A DNA stretch of 64,000 nucleotides from Dyella sp. SG609 (GCF_012275375.1 NZ_JAAZQJ010000001.1:310001-374000); one strand, 5' to 3'. Numbered from the stretch's first letter, positions 12,831-21,465 are shown. Notes: generated by a model not told the origin, from the sequence alone. Program-made: numbers and translations.

Positions 12831-12965
12831 GGCTACGCGCGTTGTGGCGTAGCCAGCCGGCGGCCGCTCTCGAGCGAACGCCGTTGTGCCGGGGAAGGCG
12901 GTAGGGCCTTCGATGGTTCGTCGAAACTCGGATGGTGTAGCTCAGGGGTGAGGTTTCACCATCCG
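12831..12965 (+). promoter_or_regulatory. Structured 5' leader of csrA
   Basis: Two perfect hairpins lie in the predicted csrA leader. GGCTACGC (12831-12838) pairs with GCGTAGCC (12847-12854). CGGATGGTG (12929-12937) pairs with CACCATCCG (12957-12965). Inside the second is a smaller stem, CTCA-GGGG-TGAG. The following ribosome-binding site contains GGA, the core of CsrA binding sites, so self-regulation of csrA through this leader is plausible but not shown. Confidence 0.5.
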
Positions 12966-13003
12966 CTGGCCTGTGACCACATAGCTTTCATGGAGTGGCA
13001 AAC

Positions 13004-13201
13004 ATGTTGATTCTGACCCGCAGGGTCGGCGAAACCCTGATGATCGGCGACGAGGTGACCGTCACCGTCCTGGGCGTGAAGGGCAATCAGGTGCGTATCG
13101 GCATCAACGCGCCCAAGAACGTAGCCGTGCATCGCGAAGAGATCTATCAGCGGATCCAGAACGAGCACAAACCTGAAGACGGCGGCTCCGACAGCCACTG
13201 A
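13004..13201 (+). CDS. csrA: Carbon storage regulator CsrA
   Basis: A 65-residue RNA-binding dimeric regulator that binds GGA motifs in mRNA leaders and alters translation and stability. The N terminus [16 protein letters not shown] and the middle [17 protein letters not shown] are canonical. ATG 13004 is chosen because the family starts MLILTR and GGAG lies 8 nt before it; a GTG at 12995 would add three residues. It follows alaS, as in many relatives, and precedes tRNA-Ser. Confidence 0.98.
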   Translation: MLILTRRVGETLMIGDEVTVTVLGVKGNQVRIGINAPKNVAVHREEIYQRIQNEHKPEDGGSDSH

Positions 13202-13213
13202 CCGTCTGAAGGC

Positions 13214-13242
13214 TTTACGAAAGACCCATCGGCCGGTATCCT
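13214..13242 (+). promoter_or_regulatory. Putative sigma-70 promoter of tRNA-Ser
   Basis: TTTACG at 13214-13219 and TATCCT at 13237-13242 with a 17-bp spacer lie about 30 bp before the mature tRNA 5' end, between csrA and the tRNA gene. Confidence 0.5.
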
Positions 13243-13272
13243 TGCCGGCTCCGCAGAAATGCGGACAAAAAT

Positions 13273-13365
13273 GGAGAGATGCCCGAGAGGCCGAAGGGGC
13301 TCCCCTGCTAAGGGAGTATAGGGTCAAAAGCCTTATCGAGGGTTCGAATCCCTCTCTCTCCGCCA
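13273..13365 (+). tRNA. tRNA-Ser(GCT)
   Basis: A 93-nt class II tRNA with encoded CCA. The acceptor stem GGAGAGA (13273-13279) pairs with TCTCTCC (13355-13361), followed by G and CCA. The anticodon stem CTCCC/GGGAG frames the loop CTGCTAA, giving anticodon GCT, which reads AGC/AGU serine codons. A long variable arm and the T-loop GGTTCGAATC are present. The 3' 16 nt form part of a 33-bp inverted repeat with the downstream terminator. Confidence 0.98.
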
Positions 13366-13419
13366 GATACGCAAAACGCCCCTTTCGGGGCGTTTTGCGT
13401 ATCTGGCGGAGAGAGAGGG
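13350..13419 (+). terminator. tRNA-Ser terminator inside a perfect 33-bp inverted repeat
   Basis: The arms 13350-13382 and 13387-13419 are perfectly complementary over 33 bp with a 4-nt loop TTTC. The central part (AAAACGCCCC/GGGGCGTTTT) is an ordinary rho-independent terminator core. The outer part includes the last 16 nt of the tRNA, including its CCA, and an inverted copy of them downstream. Such extension is unusual for a terminator. Confidence 0.85.
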
Positions 13420-13425
13420 TACAGA

Positions 13426-13549
13426 GAACCGGTTGCTCGGCTATGCCGAGCAACCGGTTCGACAAATTTGTCAGGAACAAATTTGGACAGCCGCAGGCTG
13501 GCCCCGCAGCGCGCAGCGCGAAGGGGTTGGGCCCATGGATGGGCCCAAC
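13426..13549. repeat. Run of hairpins in a gene-free region
   Basis: Between tRNA-Ser and lpxH there is no convincing gene for about 418 bp. In order it holds: a perfect 16-bp stem with a 3-nt loop (13426-13441/13445-13460); the palindrome GACAAATTTGTC (13461-13472), half-repeated 3 nt later; a CAGCC/GGCTG hairpin (13489-13501); and GTTGGGCCCAT/ATGGGCCCAAC (13526-13549). The density suggests a structured RNA or a decayed repeat array. The function is unknown. Confidence 0.6.
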
Positions 13550-13598
13550 AATCCCACGCGTCACGGCAAAGCGCACCGCACACCGAAGCCCAAAACAA

Positions 13599-13621
13599 AA
13601 AACGCCCCAACGGGGCGTTTT
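13599..13621. terminator. Bidirectional rho-independent terminator
   Basis: AAAACGCCCC (13599-13608), loop AAC, GGGGCGTTTT (13612-13621). A/T tracts on both sides let it serve either strand. It ends the hairpin-rich region and may stop transcription arriving from lpxH on the minus strand. Its core is the same sequence as the tRNA-Ser terminator core. Confidence 0.75.
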
Positions 13622-13760
13622 GCATTTCGCGAAGAACGTTTAGTCGAGAGCTAGTCTCTTGAAGGCCCATGCTTACCCACAGCGCACTGCCACTGGATGA
13701 CTCGCTGCGCTCGCCCCTTTCGGGGCCGCCCTTCGGGCGTTCTTCGCGTTGCGCGCTCGT

Positions 13761-13782
13761 CCGGCCTACGCCGGAATGACGA
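13761..13782. repeat. Partial copy of the CCGGAATGACG palindromic repeat
   Basis: CCGGCCTACGCCGGAATGACG matches the right-hand half of the dispersed repeat found as pairs at 25261-25384, 28663-29025 and 56218-56353. It ends 2 nt before the lpxH stop codon. Confidence 0.7.
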
Positions 13783-13783
13783 A

Positions 13784-14515
13784 CTAGGAGCCGACCGCCA
13801 ATCCCCGCAACTCGACTTCGCTCGGCGTCACCTTCAACACCGACCCGTGCTCATACCAATCCCCCAGCACGATCCGCTCAGCCGCCTTCCCATCCAGCTC
13901 GAAACCATGCACCGCTGGCCGATGCGTATGCCCATGAATCAACCGCGTCACCCCGGCACGCACCATCGCCTCAGCCACCGCACCGGCGTTGACATCCATG
14001 ATCGTCTCCATGGTGCTCCCGGTATGCGCCTTACTATCCTCTCTCGCCTTCGCCGCAAACGCTCTACGCGCCTCCAACGGCATCGCCAGAATCTGCGCCT
14101 GCCATTCCGCCGTCCGCACCTGCTTCCGCACCGCCTGATAAGCCACATCATCGGTACACAACACATCCCCATGCATCAGCAGGGTAGGCCGCCCGTACAA
14201 GTCATGCACGGTGCCATCCTCCAGCAAGCTAAACCCCGCCCGCCGCGCAAACTTCTCGCCCAGCAGAAAATCCCGGTTGCCCACCATGAAATACACCGGC
14301 ACCCCGGCATCGCTCAGCGCCTTCGTCGCGGCAGCAATCCGCGCCGGCAGTTCCGCGTCGTCGTCATCGCCGATCCACGCCTCCACCAGATCGCCGAGGA
14401 TGTACACCGCATCCGCACCACGCGCTTCGTCGCTGGCCAGAAACTCCTCGAACAATCGCGTGATCCGCGGCCGCGCCGCATCCAGATGCAGATCGGCAAT
14501 GAACAACGTATGCAT
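13784..14515 (-). CDS. lpxH: UDP-2,3-diacylglucosamine diphosphatase LpxH
   Basis: A 243-residue calcineurin-like metallophosphatase. It hydrolyses UDP-2,3-diacylglucosamine to lipid X in lipid A synthesis at the inner membrane. The metal-binding motifs are in order: DLHLD near residue 8, GDLVEAW near 41, GNRDF near 79, then HGD and HGHTHRP near the C terminus. The start overlaps the stop of the upstream cyclophilin gene (ATGA type), so the two are translationally coupled. Confidence 0.97.
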   Translation of the reverse strand: MHTLFIADLHLDAARPRITRLFEEFLASDEARGADAVYILGDLVEAWIGDDDDAELPARIAAATKALSDAGVPVYFMVGNRDFLLGEKFARRAGFSLLEDGTVHDLYGRPTLLMHGDVLCTDDVAYQAVRKQVRTAEWQAQILAMPLEARRAFAAKAREDSKAHTGSTMETIMDVNAGAVAEAMVRAGVTRLIHGHTHRPAVHGFELDGKAAERIVLGDWYEHGSVLKVTPSEVELRGLAVGS

Positions 14516-15222
14516 CAGCCCTTGGTCCCTTTCTTAGGCGCGGGCTTCGCAGCGGGGGCGGCAGGCGCAGCAGCCGGAGGTGTCGCCGCGCTCGCCGCAC
14601 GCGCCGGTGCCTCCTCGCCGATCACATAGGCGCTGTCCACCACCGGCAACGGATTCGGCACGTCATTGGCAAACGGCCCCAGCGCCCGCGTCGGCAGCCC
14701 GGCGATCTTGTCGACCACGTCCATGCCCTTCACCACCTTGCCGAACACGGCAAAGCCCCAGGTCAGCCCGCTCTGGTTGCCGACGTAGTCCAGCCGGCGG
14801 TTGTCCACCAGGTTGAAGAAGAACTGCGAGGTGCCCGAATTCGGATCCGCCCCGCGCGCCACGGCCAGCGTGCCGCGCAGATTGGAAAGGCCGTTGTCCG
14901 CCTCGCTGGCGATCGCCGAATGCGTGCGCTTGGGCTGCAGGTCGCGCGTGTACAGCCCGCCCTGCACCATGTAGCCGGCGATCGCGCGGTGCATCACCGT
15001 GCCGCTGTAGAAGCCTTCGCGCACGTACTGCAGGAAGTTCGCCACGCTCTTGGGCGACTTGTCCGGATACAGCTCCACCGTGATGTCGCCCACCGTGGTG
15101 TGCAGCACCACCTGCGGATGCGGCAGGTTGGACGGCGTCGCGGCCGGCGCCTGCTTCACCGCCTGGGCGGAGAGCGCGAAGGGCAGGGCGAGCAGGGCAA
15201 GAAGGCTAAGGATTCGTCGCAT
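14515..15222 (-). CDS. Periplasmic peptidylprolyl isomerase, cyclophilin type
   Basis: A 235-residue exported cyclophilin accelerating proline cis-trans isomerisation. A signal peptide covers about residues 1-20 (MRRILSLLALLALPFALSAQ). The cyclophilin fold follows, with VMHRAIAGYMVQGG, NSGTSQFFFNL and WGFAVFGKVVKGMDVVD. The C terminus is a low-complexity Ala/Pro/Lys tail of about 30 residues. The start at 15222 is chosen because it opens the signal peptide; an ATG at 15246 is the alternative. Confidence 0.93.
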   Translation of the reverse strand: MRRILSLLALLALPFALSAQAVKQAPAATPSNLPHPQVVLHTTVGDITVELYPDKSPKSVANFLQYVREGFYSGTVMHRAIAGYMVQGGLYTRDLQPKRTHSAIASEADNGLSNLRGTLAVARGADPNSGTSQFFFNLVDNRRLDYVGNQSGLTWGFAVFGKVVKGMDVVDKIAGLPTRALGPFANDVPNPLPVVDSAYVIGEEAPARAASAATPPAAAPAAPAAKPAPKKGTKG

Positions 15223-15317
15223 GGCGTGTCGGGCGGCGTCAGGCATCCGCGCATGATACGCGGCGCCGGTGAGGGTGGCCTTAAGAGCGTCGGCGCAGGA
15301 AAACGCGGGCCGCACGA

Positions 15318-16835
15318 TCAGAAGGTGGTCAGGTCGAGGGTGAGGCCCAGTTCGGCCATCGGCGGGCGCTCCTGCTCCAGGTCCGCCTCGGTCAGCGGAT
15401 GCTGTTCGATCCAGGCCGCCGGCAGCCCCAGGCGCAGGCGCTGGGCGGTGGCGGCCAGGCGCATCTGCGGCAGCGATTCGGCGCGGCGCGCGCGGCGGAA
15501 CAGCACGGCCAGGCGCAGCAGGGCGGTGATCTGCCGGGCCAGGGCGCGGTAGCGCTGCGGCAGGGCGGAGAACAAGGTCTTCTCCGGCTTGCGGCGATGC
15601 GCCTCCACCACGGCGGCAAGCAACTGCTGCTCCTGGCGCGAAAAGCCGGCCAGGTCGGCGTGGCGCAGGATGTAGGCGCCATGGTGATGGTGCTGGCTGT
15701 GCGCGATGGCCAGGCCGATCTCGTGCACGCGCGACACCCACGACAGCCATTCGCGCGCCTCGCCGTCCAGCTTCCAGCTCTTGGCCACCTGGTCGAACAG
15801 CATCAGCGCGGTGGATTCCACGCGCCGCGCCTGGGCGCGGTCCACGCCGTAGCGCGCGGCCAGCGCGTCGATGCTGGCGGTGCGCGGGTCGGTGCCGCCG
15901 GCGCGGCCCAGCAGGTCCCACAGCAGGCCTTCGCGCATCGAGCTTTCGCACACGCGCATGCGCTGGATGCCCAGCGCCTCGAAGGCGGCTTCGAAGATCA
16001 CCACGCCGCCGGCAATCACCGGCGCGCGGTCGTCGGACAGGCCCGGCAGCTTCAGCGCGCCGATCTGGCCCTGGGCCAGCAGGGCGTCGCGCAGCTGGGC
16101 CAGCGAGGCCGGCGTGATGCCGTCGTCGGAGAACTTCATGGCCTGCACCACGCCGCCGATCGCCTTGGCCGTGCCGGAGGAGCCGAAGGCATCCACCCAG
16201 CCGGCCTCGCGGTAATCCTCGGCGAACTGCTGCAGCAGCACGCCCAGCTCGCCGGTGGCGCGCTGCCAGCGCTTGCGATTGAGCTTGCCGCCGGGAAAGA
16301 AGCGCATGGTCGAGGCGATGCAGCCGGCCTGTACGCTTTCGGTGTGCATCGGGGCCAGGCCGCGGCCGATGATGAATTCCGTACTGCCGCCGCCGACGTC
16401 GATCACCAGGCGGTTCTCGCGCGAGGCGGGCAGGTCGTGCGAGGCGCCCAGGAAGATCAGGCGGCCTTCCTCGCGGCCGGAGACGATTTCCACCGGATGG
16501 CCCAGCGCGGTCTCGGCGGCGGTCAGGAAGGATTGCGGCGAAGCCAGCCGGCGCACCGTATTGGTGGCCACCGCGCGCACCCGGGCCGAGGGCAGGCCGG
16601 CGATGCGCTGGCCGAAGCGGGCCAGGCAGTTCAGCGCCCGCGCGCGGTGCTCGGCGTCCAGCGTGCCGTCGGCGCGCAGGCCGGCGGCCATGCGCACGGT
16701 GTCGCGCAGGCGGTCGATCACCCGGGGTTCGCCATGCTCCACCCGCGCCACGACCATGTGAAAGCTGTTGGAACCCATATCGATGGCGGCGATCAGCTCG
16801 CCATCCTTGATCGGGGACTGCTCGCCTTGAATCAT
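15318..16835 (-). CDS. ppx: Exopolyphosphatase (Ppx/GppA family)
   Basis: A 505-residue Ppx/GppA phosphatase releasing phosphate from polyphosphate ends, and possibly from pppGpp. The ASKHA ATPase-like signatures are present: AAIDMGSNSFHMVVAR near residue 15, VIDVGGGSTEFIIG near 140, and the C-terminal helical HD-like domain (VHEIGLAIAHSQHHHH). Start ATG 16835 places the first motif at the usual distance. Its neighbour ppk makes the polymer that it degrades. Confidence 0.96.
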   Translation of the reverse strand: MIQGEQSPIKDGELIAAIDMGSNSFHMVVARVEHGEPRVIDRLRDTVRMAAGLRADGTLDAEHRARALNCLARFGQRIAGLPSARVRAVATNTVRRLASPQSFLTAAETALGHPVEIVSGREEGRLIFLGASHDLPASRENRLVIDVGGGSTEFIIGRGLAPMHTESVQAGCIASTMRFFPGGKLNRKRWQRATGELGVLLQQFAEDYREAGWVDAFGSSGTAKAIGGVVQAMKFSDDGITPASLAQLRDALLAQGQIGALKLPGLSDDRAPVIAGGVVIFEAAFEALGIQRMRVCESSMREGLLWDLLGRAGGTDPRTASIDALAARYGVDRAQARRVESTALMLFDQVAKSWKLDGEAREWLSWVSRVHEIGLAIAHSQHHHHGAYILRHADLAGFSRQEQQLLAAVVEAHRRKPEKTLFSALPQRYRALARQITALLRLAVLFRRARRAESLPQMRLAATAQRLRLGLPAAWIEQHPLTEADLEQERPPMAELGLTLDLTTF

Positions 16836-16909
16836 CCGGGGCTCGTATTCCGTGCGATTGAGTACGAATTCTCGCACGCAGGCGCCGGCCTGCGTCAGTC
16901 CGCGGCACC

Positions 16910-19039
16910 TCAGCCGCGGACGGCCTTGGGCACCGTGGGGCTGAGCTTGTTCAGCAGATACTCCTGCGCGCTGTGCGGCGCGGCGTCGCCGGCCTCGGCG
17001 CGGGTGTAGCGGCCCTCGCTGTCCAGCAGCCAGGCCTGGGTGTTGTCCGCCAGATAGTTGGCCAGGGTTTCGTCGTACACGCGCTGGGCCAGCGCCGGTT
17101 CGAGGATGGGGAAGGCCACCTCGATGCGGCGCATCAGGTTGCGCTCCATCCAGTCCGCACTGGCGCAATAGGTTTCCGGCGCGCCGTCGTTGGCGAACCA
17201 GTACACCCGGCTGTGCTCCAGGAAGCGGCCGACGATGGAACGCACGCGGATACGCTCGGATACGCCCGCCAGCCCCGGCCGCAGAGTGCAGGCGCCGCGC
17301 ACGATCAGGTCGATCTCCACCCCCGCCTGCGAGGCGCGGTACAGCGCCTCGATCACGTGCGCCTCGTTCAGCGCGTTGAGCTTGGCCACGATACGCGCCG
17401 GCTTGCCGGCCCGGGCATGCGCGGTTTCGCGTTCGATCTTGGCCACCACGCTCTTGTACAGCGTGAACGGCGAATGCAGCAGGCGCTTGAGCTGGATCAT
17501 GGGACCTAAGCCGGAGAGCTGCTGGAAGACCTTGTGCAGGTCCTCGCCGATCTCCGGTTGCGCGGTCATCAGGCCGATGTCGGTATAGGCGCGGCTGTTG
17601 GCCTGGTGATAGTTGCCGGTGGAAAGGTGCACGTAGCGGCGCAGCACCTCGCCTTCGCGGCGCACGATCAGCAGCATCTTGGCGTGGGTCTTGTAGCCCA
17701 CCACGCCGTATACCACCTGCACGCCGGCTTCCTGCAGGCGCGTGGCGAGGCGGATGTTGGCCTCCTCGTCGAAGCGCGCGCGCAGCTCGATCACCACGGT
17801 GACGTCCTTGCCGTTGCGCGCCGCTTCCACCAGCAGGTCCACCAGCGGCGTGTCGGCGCCGGCGCGGTACAGGGTCTGCTTGATCGCCAGCACGCTCGGG
17901 TCCTGCGCGGCCTGGCCGAGCAGTTCCACCACGGTCATGAAGGACTCATACGGATGGTGCAGCAGCACGTCGCGCTCGCGCAGCACCTCGAACTTGCACT
18001 TGCTGGCGTCGAAGGCCTTGGGCAGCTGCGGGGTGAAGCGCGGGAACTTCAGCGCGGGGCGGTCCAGGCTGTCGTACACGCTGCCGGCGCGGATGATGTT
18101 GACCGGGCCGTCGCAGCGGTAGACGTCGTTCTCTTCCAGCTCGAAGTTGGCGATCAGCATCGACACGATCGCCTTCGGGCAATCCGCGCCGATCTCCAGC
18201 CGCACCGGTTTGGCATAGCCGCGGCCGAGCAGTTCCTCGCTCAGCGCGCGCGCCAGGTTCTCCACCTCGGCTTCCTCGACCATCAGCTCGCTGTTGCGCG
18301 TGACGCGGAACTGGTACGAGCCGGCCACCTTGAAGCCGGGGAACATCTGGTCGACGAAGCCCTGCAGCAGCTCGGCCAGGAACACGAAATGGTCGCCCTC
18401 GCCGCAGACCTCGTTGGGCAGGCGGATGATCCGCGGCAGCGAGCGCGGCGCGCGCACCAGGGCCATGTGGCCTTCGCGGCCGAAGGCGTCGCGGCCCTTC
18501 AGCACCACGGCGAGGTTGAGCGTCTTGTTGAGGATGCGCGGGAACGGATGCGCCGGGTCCAGGCCCAGCGGCGACAGCACCGGCAGCACTTCGTTTTCGA
18601 AATAGCCCTGCAGCCAGCGGCGCTGGCGCTCGGTCCAGCGGTCGCGGGTGAGGAAATGGATCTCCTCGGCGTCCAGCGCGGGTTTGAGCTCGTGCTGCCA
18701 GGTGGTGTACTGCGCGTCGACCAGGTCCAGCACGCGCTTGCGGATGCGCGCCAGCAGCTCGCCGGAGGGAATGCCGTCCGGCCCCGGTGCGGCCGAGCCG
18801 AAGCTGTGGTGATGCTTGAGCATGGCCACGCGCACCTCGAAGAACTCGTCGAGGTTATTGGCCACGATGCTGAGGAAACGCAGGCGCTCCAGCAGCGGCA
18901 CGGCGGTGTCGCGGGCCTGGGCCAGCACGCGGAAATTGAATTCCAGCGCGGCCAGCTCGCGGCTGAGGTACAGCTCGGGGGCGGCGGGGTCGATGGTGTG
19001 GTCGATCACGGGGGACGACGAGGACGGTTTACGGCGCAT
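16910..19039 (-). CDS. ppk: Polyphosphate kinase 1
   Basis: A 709-residue enzyme making inorganic polyphosphate from ATP, membrane-associated. The N domain begins LYLSRELAALEFNFRVLAQ. The catalytic phosphohistidine lies in GYKTHAKMLLIVRR, and the second conserved block includes NYHQANSRAYTDIGL. The start is uncertain: ATG 19108 would add 23 residues, but those codons have clearly fewer G/C third positions than the rest, so ATG 19039 is preferred. It lies between phoR and ppx on the same strand. Confidence 0.96.
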   Translation of the reverse strand: MRRKPSSSSPVIDHTIDPAAPELYLSRELAALEFNFRVLAQARDTAVPLLERLRFLSIVANNLDEFFEVRVAMLKHHHSFGSAAPGPDGIPSGELLARIRKRVLDLVDAQYTTWQHELKPALDAEEIHFLTRDRWTERQRRWLQGYFENEVLPVLSPLGLDPAHPFPRILNKTLNLAVVLKGRDAFGREGHMALVRAPRSLPRIIRLPNEVCGEGDHFVFLAELLQGFVDQMFPGFKVAGSYQFRVTRNSELMVEEAEVENLARALSEELLGRGYAKPVRLEIGADCPKAIVSMLIANFELEENDVYRCDGPVNIIRAGSVYDSLDRPALKFPRFTPQLPKAFDASKCKFEVLRERDVLLHHPYESFMTVVELLGQAAQDPSVLAIKQTLYRAGADTPLVDLLVEAARNGKDVTVVIELRARFDEEANIRLATRLQEAGVQVVYGVVGYKTHAKMLLIVRREGEVLRRYVHLSTGNYHQANSRAYTDIGLMTAQPEIGEDLHKVFQQLSGLGPMIQLKRLLHSPFTLYKSVVAKIERETAHARAGKPARIVAKLNALNEAHVIEALYRASQAGVEIDLIVRGACTLRPGLAGVSERIRVRSIVGRFLEHSRVYWFANDGAPETYCASADWMERNLMRRIEVAFPILEPALAQRVYDETLANYLADNTQAWLLDSEGRYTRAEAGDAAPHSAQEYLLNKLSPTVPKAVRG

Positions 19040-19121
19040 CGCGGCATTCTGGCCGATGCGGGGCGCAAGCTCATGCGGCGGTGCCGCGTAGTGTGATGTG
19101 GGATTCATCTGGCTTCGCCAA

Positions 19122-19277
19122 ATCGAATCCTTCTCCCCTCCGGGGAGAAGGTGGCGGCAGCCGGATGAGGGGCCGGGGCTTGCGGTGGAAGATCGACAGG
19201 GCGAGGCGCGCTTGCCGCTCCTGCTTGGCCGCTCCGCCCGCCCCCTCACCCCAGCCCTCTCCCCGGAGGGGAGAGGG
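19122..19277. repeat. Composite intergenic palindromic repeat (CTTCTCCCC/CCCTCTCCCC type)
   Basis: Between ppk and phoR lie two perfect hairpins: CCTTCTCCCC-TCC-GGGGAGAAGG (19129-19151) and CCCTCTCCCC-GGA-GGGGAGAGGG (19255-19277). They are joined by a segment in which GATGAGGGG and CCCCCTCACC also face each other. This resembles dispersed intergenic elements seen widely in xanthomonads and relatives. It interrupts the phoR-ppk spacing without breaking either gene. Confidence 0.75.
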
Positions 19278-19286
19278 AGTAAGTCC

Positions 19287-20555
19287 TCAGGCCTCGTCCG
19301 GGCCGCCCGGCTTCAACAGCCGCTCATGCCCGAAGCAGCACGAGAACGTCGACCCCTGGCCCGGCTCGCTCTGGATCTCCAGCCTGGCCTGGTGCAGGTT
19401 CAGCACGTGCTTGACGATCGACAGGCCCAGCCCCGTGCCGCCGCTGTCGCGCGAGCGGCTGGAGGAGACGCGGTAGAAGCGCTCGGTCAGGCGGGCCAGG
19501 TGTGCGGCGGGGATACCGAAGCCGGTGTCGCTGACCGAATAGGTGGCGCCTTCCGGGGTGCGCTTCCAGCGGATGGTGATGTTGCCGCCGGTGGGGGTGT
19601 AGCGCACGGCATTGCTGACCAGGTTGGACAGCGCGCTGTGCAAGTCCTTGGACGAACCCAGCAGGTCGGCCTCGGCGGTGTTTTCCACCGCGATATGGTG
19701 GCGGCCCTGGCTCAGCGCCTCGGCTTCCTTACGCACGGTGGCCAGCAGCGGCGACATCGGCACGCGTTCGTCGGTGACGTGGTCCTGGGTTTCCAGGCGC
19801 GACAGGGTGAGCAGGTCTTCCACGATCTGGCCCATGCGCTTGGACTGCGCGCGCATCTCGCCGAGCACCGGCGCCAGTTCCGGCACGTCTTCCGGATCGA
19901 TCAGTTCCAGATAGCCGTGGATCACCGTCAGCGGCGTGCGCAGCTCGTGCGACACATTGGCCACGAAGTCGCGGCGGATCTGCTCCAGCCGGGTCAGGTG
20001 GCTGATGTCGCGCGCCAGCAGCAGGCGCTGGCGGCGGCCGAACGGCAGCAGGGTGACATTGATGTGCCGGTTCGGATGGCCGGGCGCGACCACGTCGTTG
20101 AGCGGCTCGTGCGCGCCGTCCTGCAGCCAGCCGGCCAGCTCGGTGGTGCCCAGGCGCTCATGCAGGTGGATGCCGCGGTCCTGCGGGCGGCGCAGGCCGA
20201 GCAGGTCTTCGGCGGCGTGATTGAACCAGCGCACGTGCTGCTCGTTGTCGAGCAGCACGACGGCATCCGGCAGGCTGCCGGCGGCGCTGCGCAGATCGCG
20301 CAAACTGGAGGCAATGCGACGGGAACGCGTCATGAAGCGGTCATGCTGCAGGGGGCTGATGGTGGGGTGCGGCGGCATGATGTGCCGTGTTTCATGACGG
20401 ATTCGGGTCAGCAGCAAGACGGTTTCCGCGATAGCGACAAGCGCCACGCCAAGCACCGCGCGGTCGCCCGCCCAGGCGCCGATCAGGCCGCCCAGCACGA
20501 GGCCGGCCGCGAGGGCGGCCGGCAGTTTCCACGAACGATCGAACGGCTCAGGCAT
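19287..20555 (-). CDS. phoR: Phosphate regulon sensor histidine kinase PhoR
   Basis: A 422-residue sensor kinase. The N-terminal membrane hairpin covers about residues 10-50, followed by a PAS domain (AVVLLDNEQHVRWFNHAA). Phosphorylation occurs on His in FVANVSHELRTPLTVIHG. The catalytic domain has the N box (LVSNAVRYTPTGG) and G boxes (DTGFGIP, GTGLGLSIVKH). Its partner phoB lies directly upstream. Start ATG 20555 gives the standard short cytoplasmic N terminus. Confidence 0.95.
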   Translation of the reverse strand: MPEPFDRSWKLPAALAAGLVLGGLIGAWAGDRAVLGVALVAIAETVLLLTRIRHETRHIMPPHPTISPLQHDRFMTRSRRIASSLRDLRSAAGSLPDAVVLLDNEQHVRWFNHAAEDLLGLRRPQDRGIHLHERLGTTELAGWLQDGAHEPLNDVVAPGHPNRHINVTLLPFGRRQRLLLARDISHLTRLEQIRRDFVANVSHELRTPLTVIHGYLELIDPEDVPELAPVLGEMRAQSKRMGQIVEDLLTLSRLETQDHVTDERVPMSPLLATVRKEAEALSQGRHHIAVENTAEADLLGSSKDLHSALSNLVSNAVRYTPTGGNITIRWKRTPEGATYSVSDTGFGIPAAHLARLTERFYRVSSSRSRDSGGTGLGLSIVKHVLNLHQARLEIQSEPGQGSTFSCCFGHERLLKPGGPDEA

Positions 20556-20645
20556 GCAGTCGGGCCATGGTCGCCACAAGGCGGGCAAGCATATCGGCAA
20601 ATGCTGTCGACAGCCGCCGCCGGCCCGGCAATCGCCGGCGGGCGC

Positions 20646-21335
20646 TTAGACGCTGGCCGAGAAACGGTAGCCCGCGCCGCGCACGGTCTGCACCATCTCG
20701 TCCAGCTTCCACGGCTCCAGCGTCTTGCGCAGGCGGCGGATATGCACGTCGACGGTGCGCTCCTCCACGTACACGCTGCCGCCCCACACGTGGTCGAGCA
20801 GCTGCGCGCGCGAGTAGACGCGCTCCGGATGGGTCATGAAGAAGTACAGCAGGCGGTATTCGGTCGGGCCGATCGGCACCGAGTCCTCGCCGGCGAACAC
20901 GCGGTGGGCCGGGCCGTCGATGCGCAGGCCGCCCAGCTCCACCATGCCCGAGCCGTCGTCGCCCTGGCTGCGGCGCAGTACCGCCTTGATGCGGGCGATC
21001 AGCTCGCGGGTGGAGAAGGGCTTGACCACGTAGTCGTCGACGCCGGCTTCCAGGCCGTTGACCCGGTCCATCTCCTCGCCGCGGGCGGTGAGCATGATGA
21101 TCGGGACTTCCCGGCTCAGTTCTTCCTTGCGCAGGCGCCGGGCCAGTTCCAGGCCGCTGGTGCCCGGAAGCATCCAGTCGAGCAGGATCAGGTCGGGGAC
21201 CTGTTCGGCGATGGCGATCTGGGCAGCCCGGGCATCGGCGGCGTGGACTGCGTCCATGCCGGCCTTGCGCAGAGCGAAGGCGACCATGTCGCGGATCGAA
21301 GCTTCGTCTTCGACGATAAGAATGCGCTTGTGCAC
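20646..21335 (-). CDS. phoB: Phosphate regulon response regulator PhoB
   Basis: A 229-residue OmpR-type regulator. The receiver domain has the acidic pocket ([11 protein letters not shown]) and the phospho-acceptor Asp in [10 protein letters not shown]. The C-terminal winged helix shows [16 protein letters not shown]. It activates phosphate-starvation genes. GTG 21335 gives the usual length and N terminus; an upstream ATG at 21377 would add 14 atypical residues. It heads a run of minus-strand genes phoB-phoR-ppk-ppx-cyclophilin-lpxH. Confidence 0.95.
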   Translation of the reverse strand: MHKRILIVEDEASIRDMVAFALRKAGMDAVHAADARAAQIAIAEQVPDLILLDWMLPGTSGLELARRLRKEELSREVPIIMLTARGEEMDRVNGLEAGVDDYVVKPFSTRELIARIKAVLRRSQGDDGSGMVELGGLRIDGPAHRVFAGEDSVPIGPTEYRLLYFFMTHPERVYSRAQLLDHVWGGSVYVEERTVDVHIRRLRKTLEPWKLDEMVQTVRGAGYRFSASV

Positions 21336-21384
21336 GCGTAGGGGTCCGCTTGGGGGCCTGTGACGCAAATATTGCAACGATTCA

Positions 21385-21404
21385 ATGTTACGCCCCTATG
21401 ACAT
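21385..21404 (-). promoter_or_regulatory. Degenerate Pho-box-like site before phoB
   Basis: On the minus strand the sequence ATGTCATAGGGGCGTAACAT begins with a near-perfect Pho half-site (CTGTCAT), but the second half-site fits poorly. Position, about 50 bp before the phoB start, suits autoregulation. Confidence 0.25.
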
Positions 21405-21465
21405 TTCACGAGAACGCAACGAAATCGTCGATTTTTGGCCCCGGCGGCGGGGTGCCGGCGGGCTT

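Noticed and set aside
12930..12965. tRNA-like D-arm sequence (TAGCTCAGGGG) in the csrA leader
   Set aside because: No anticodon arm, T loop or acceptor stem can be formed; it is better explained as a leader hairpin.
13273..13790. Integrated genomic island at tRNA-Ser
   Set aside because: No integrase gene and no direct repeat of the tRNA 3' end; the only repeated copy is inverted.
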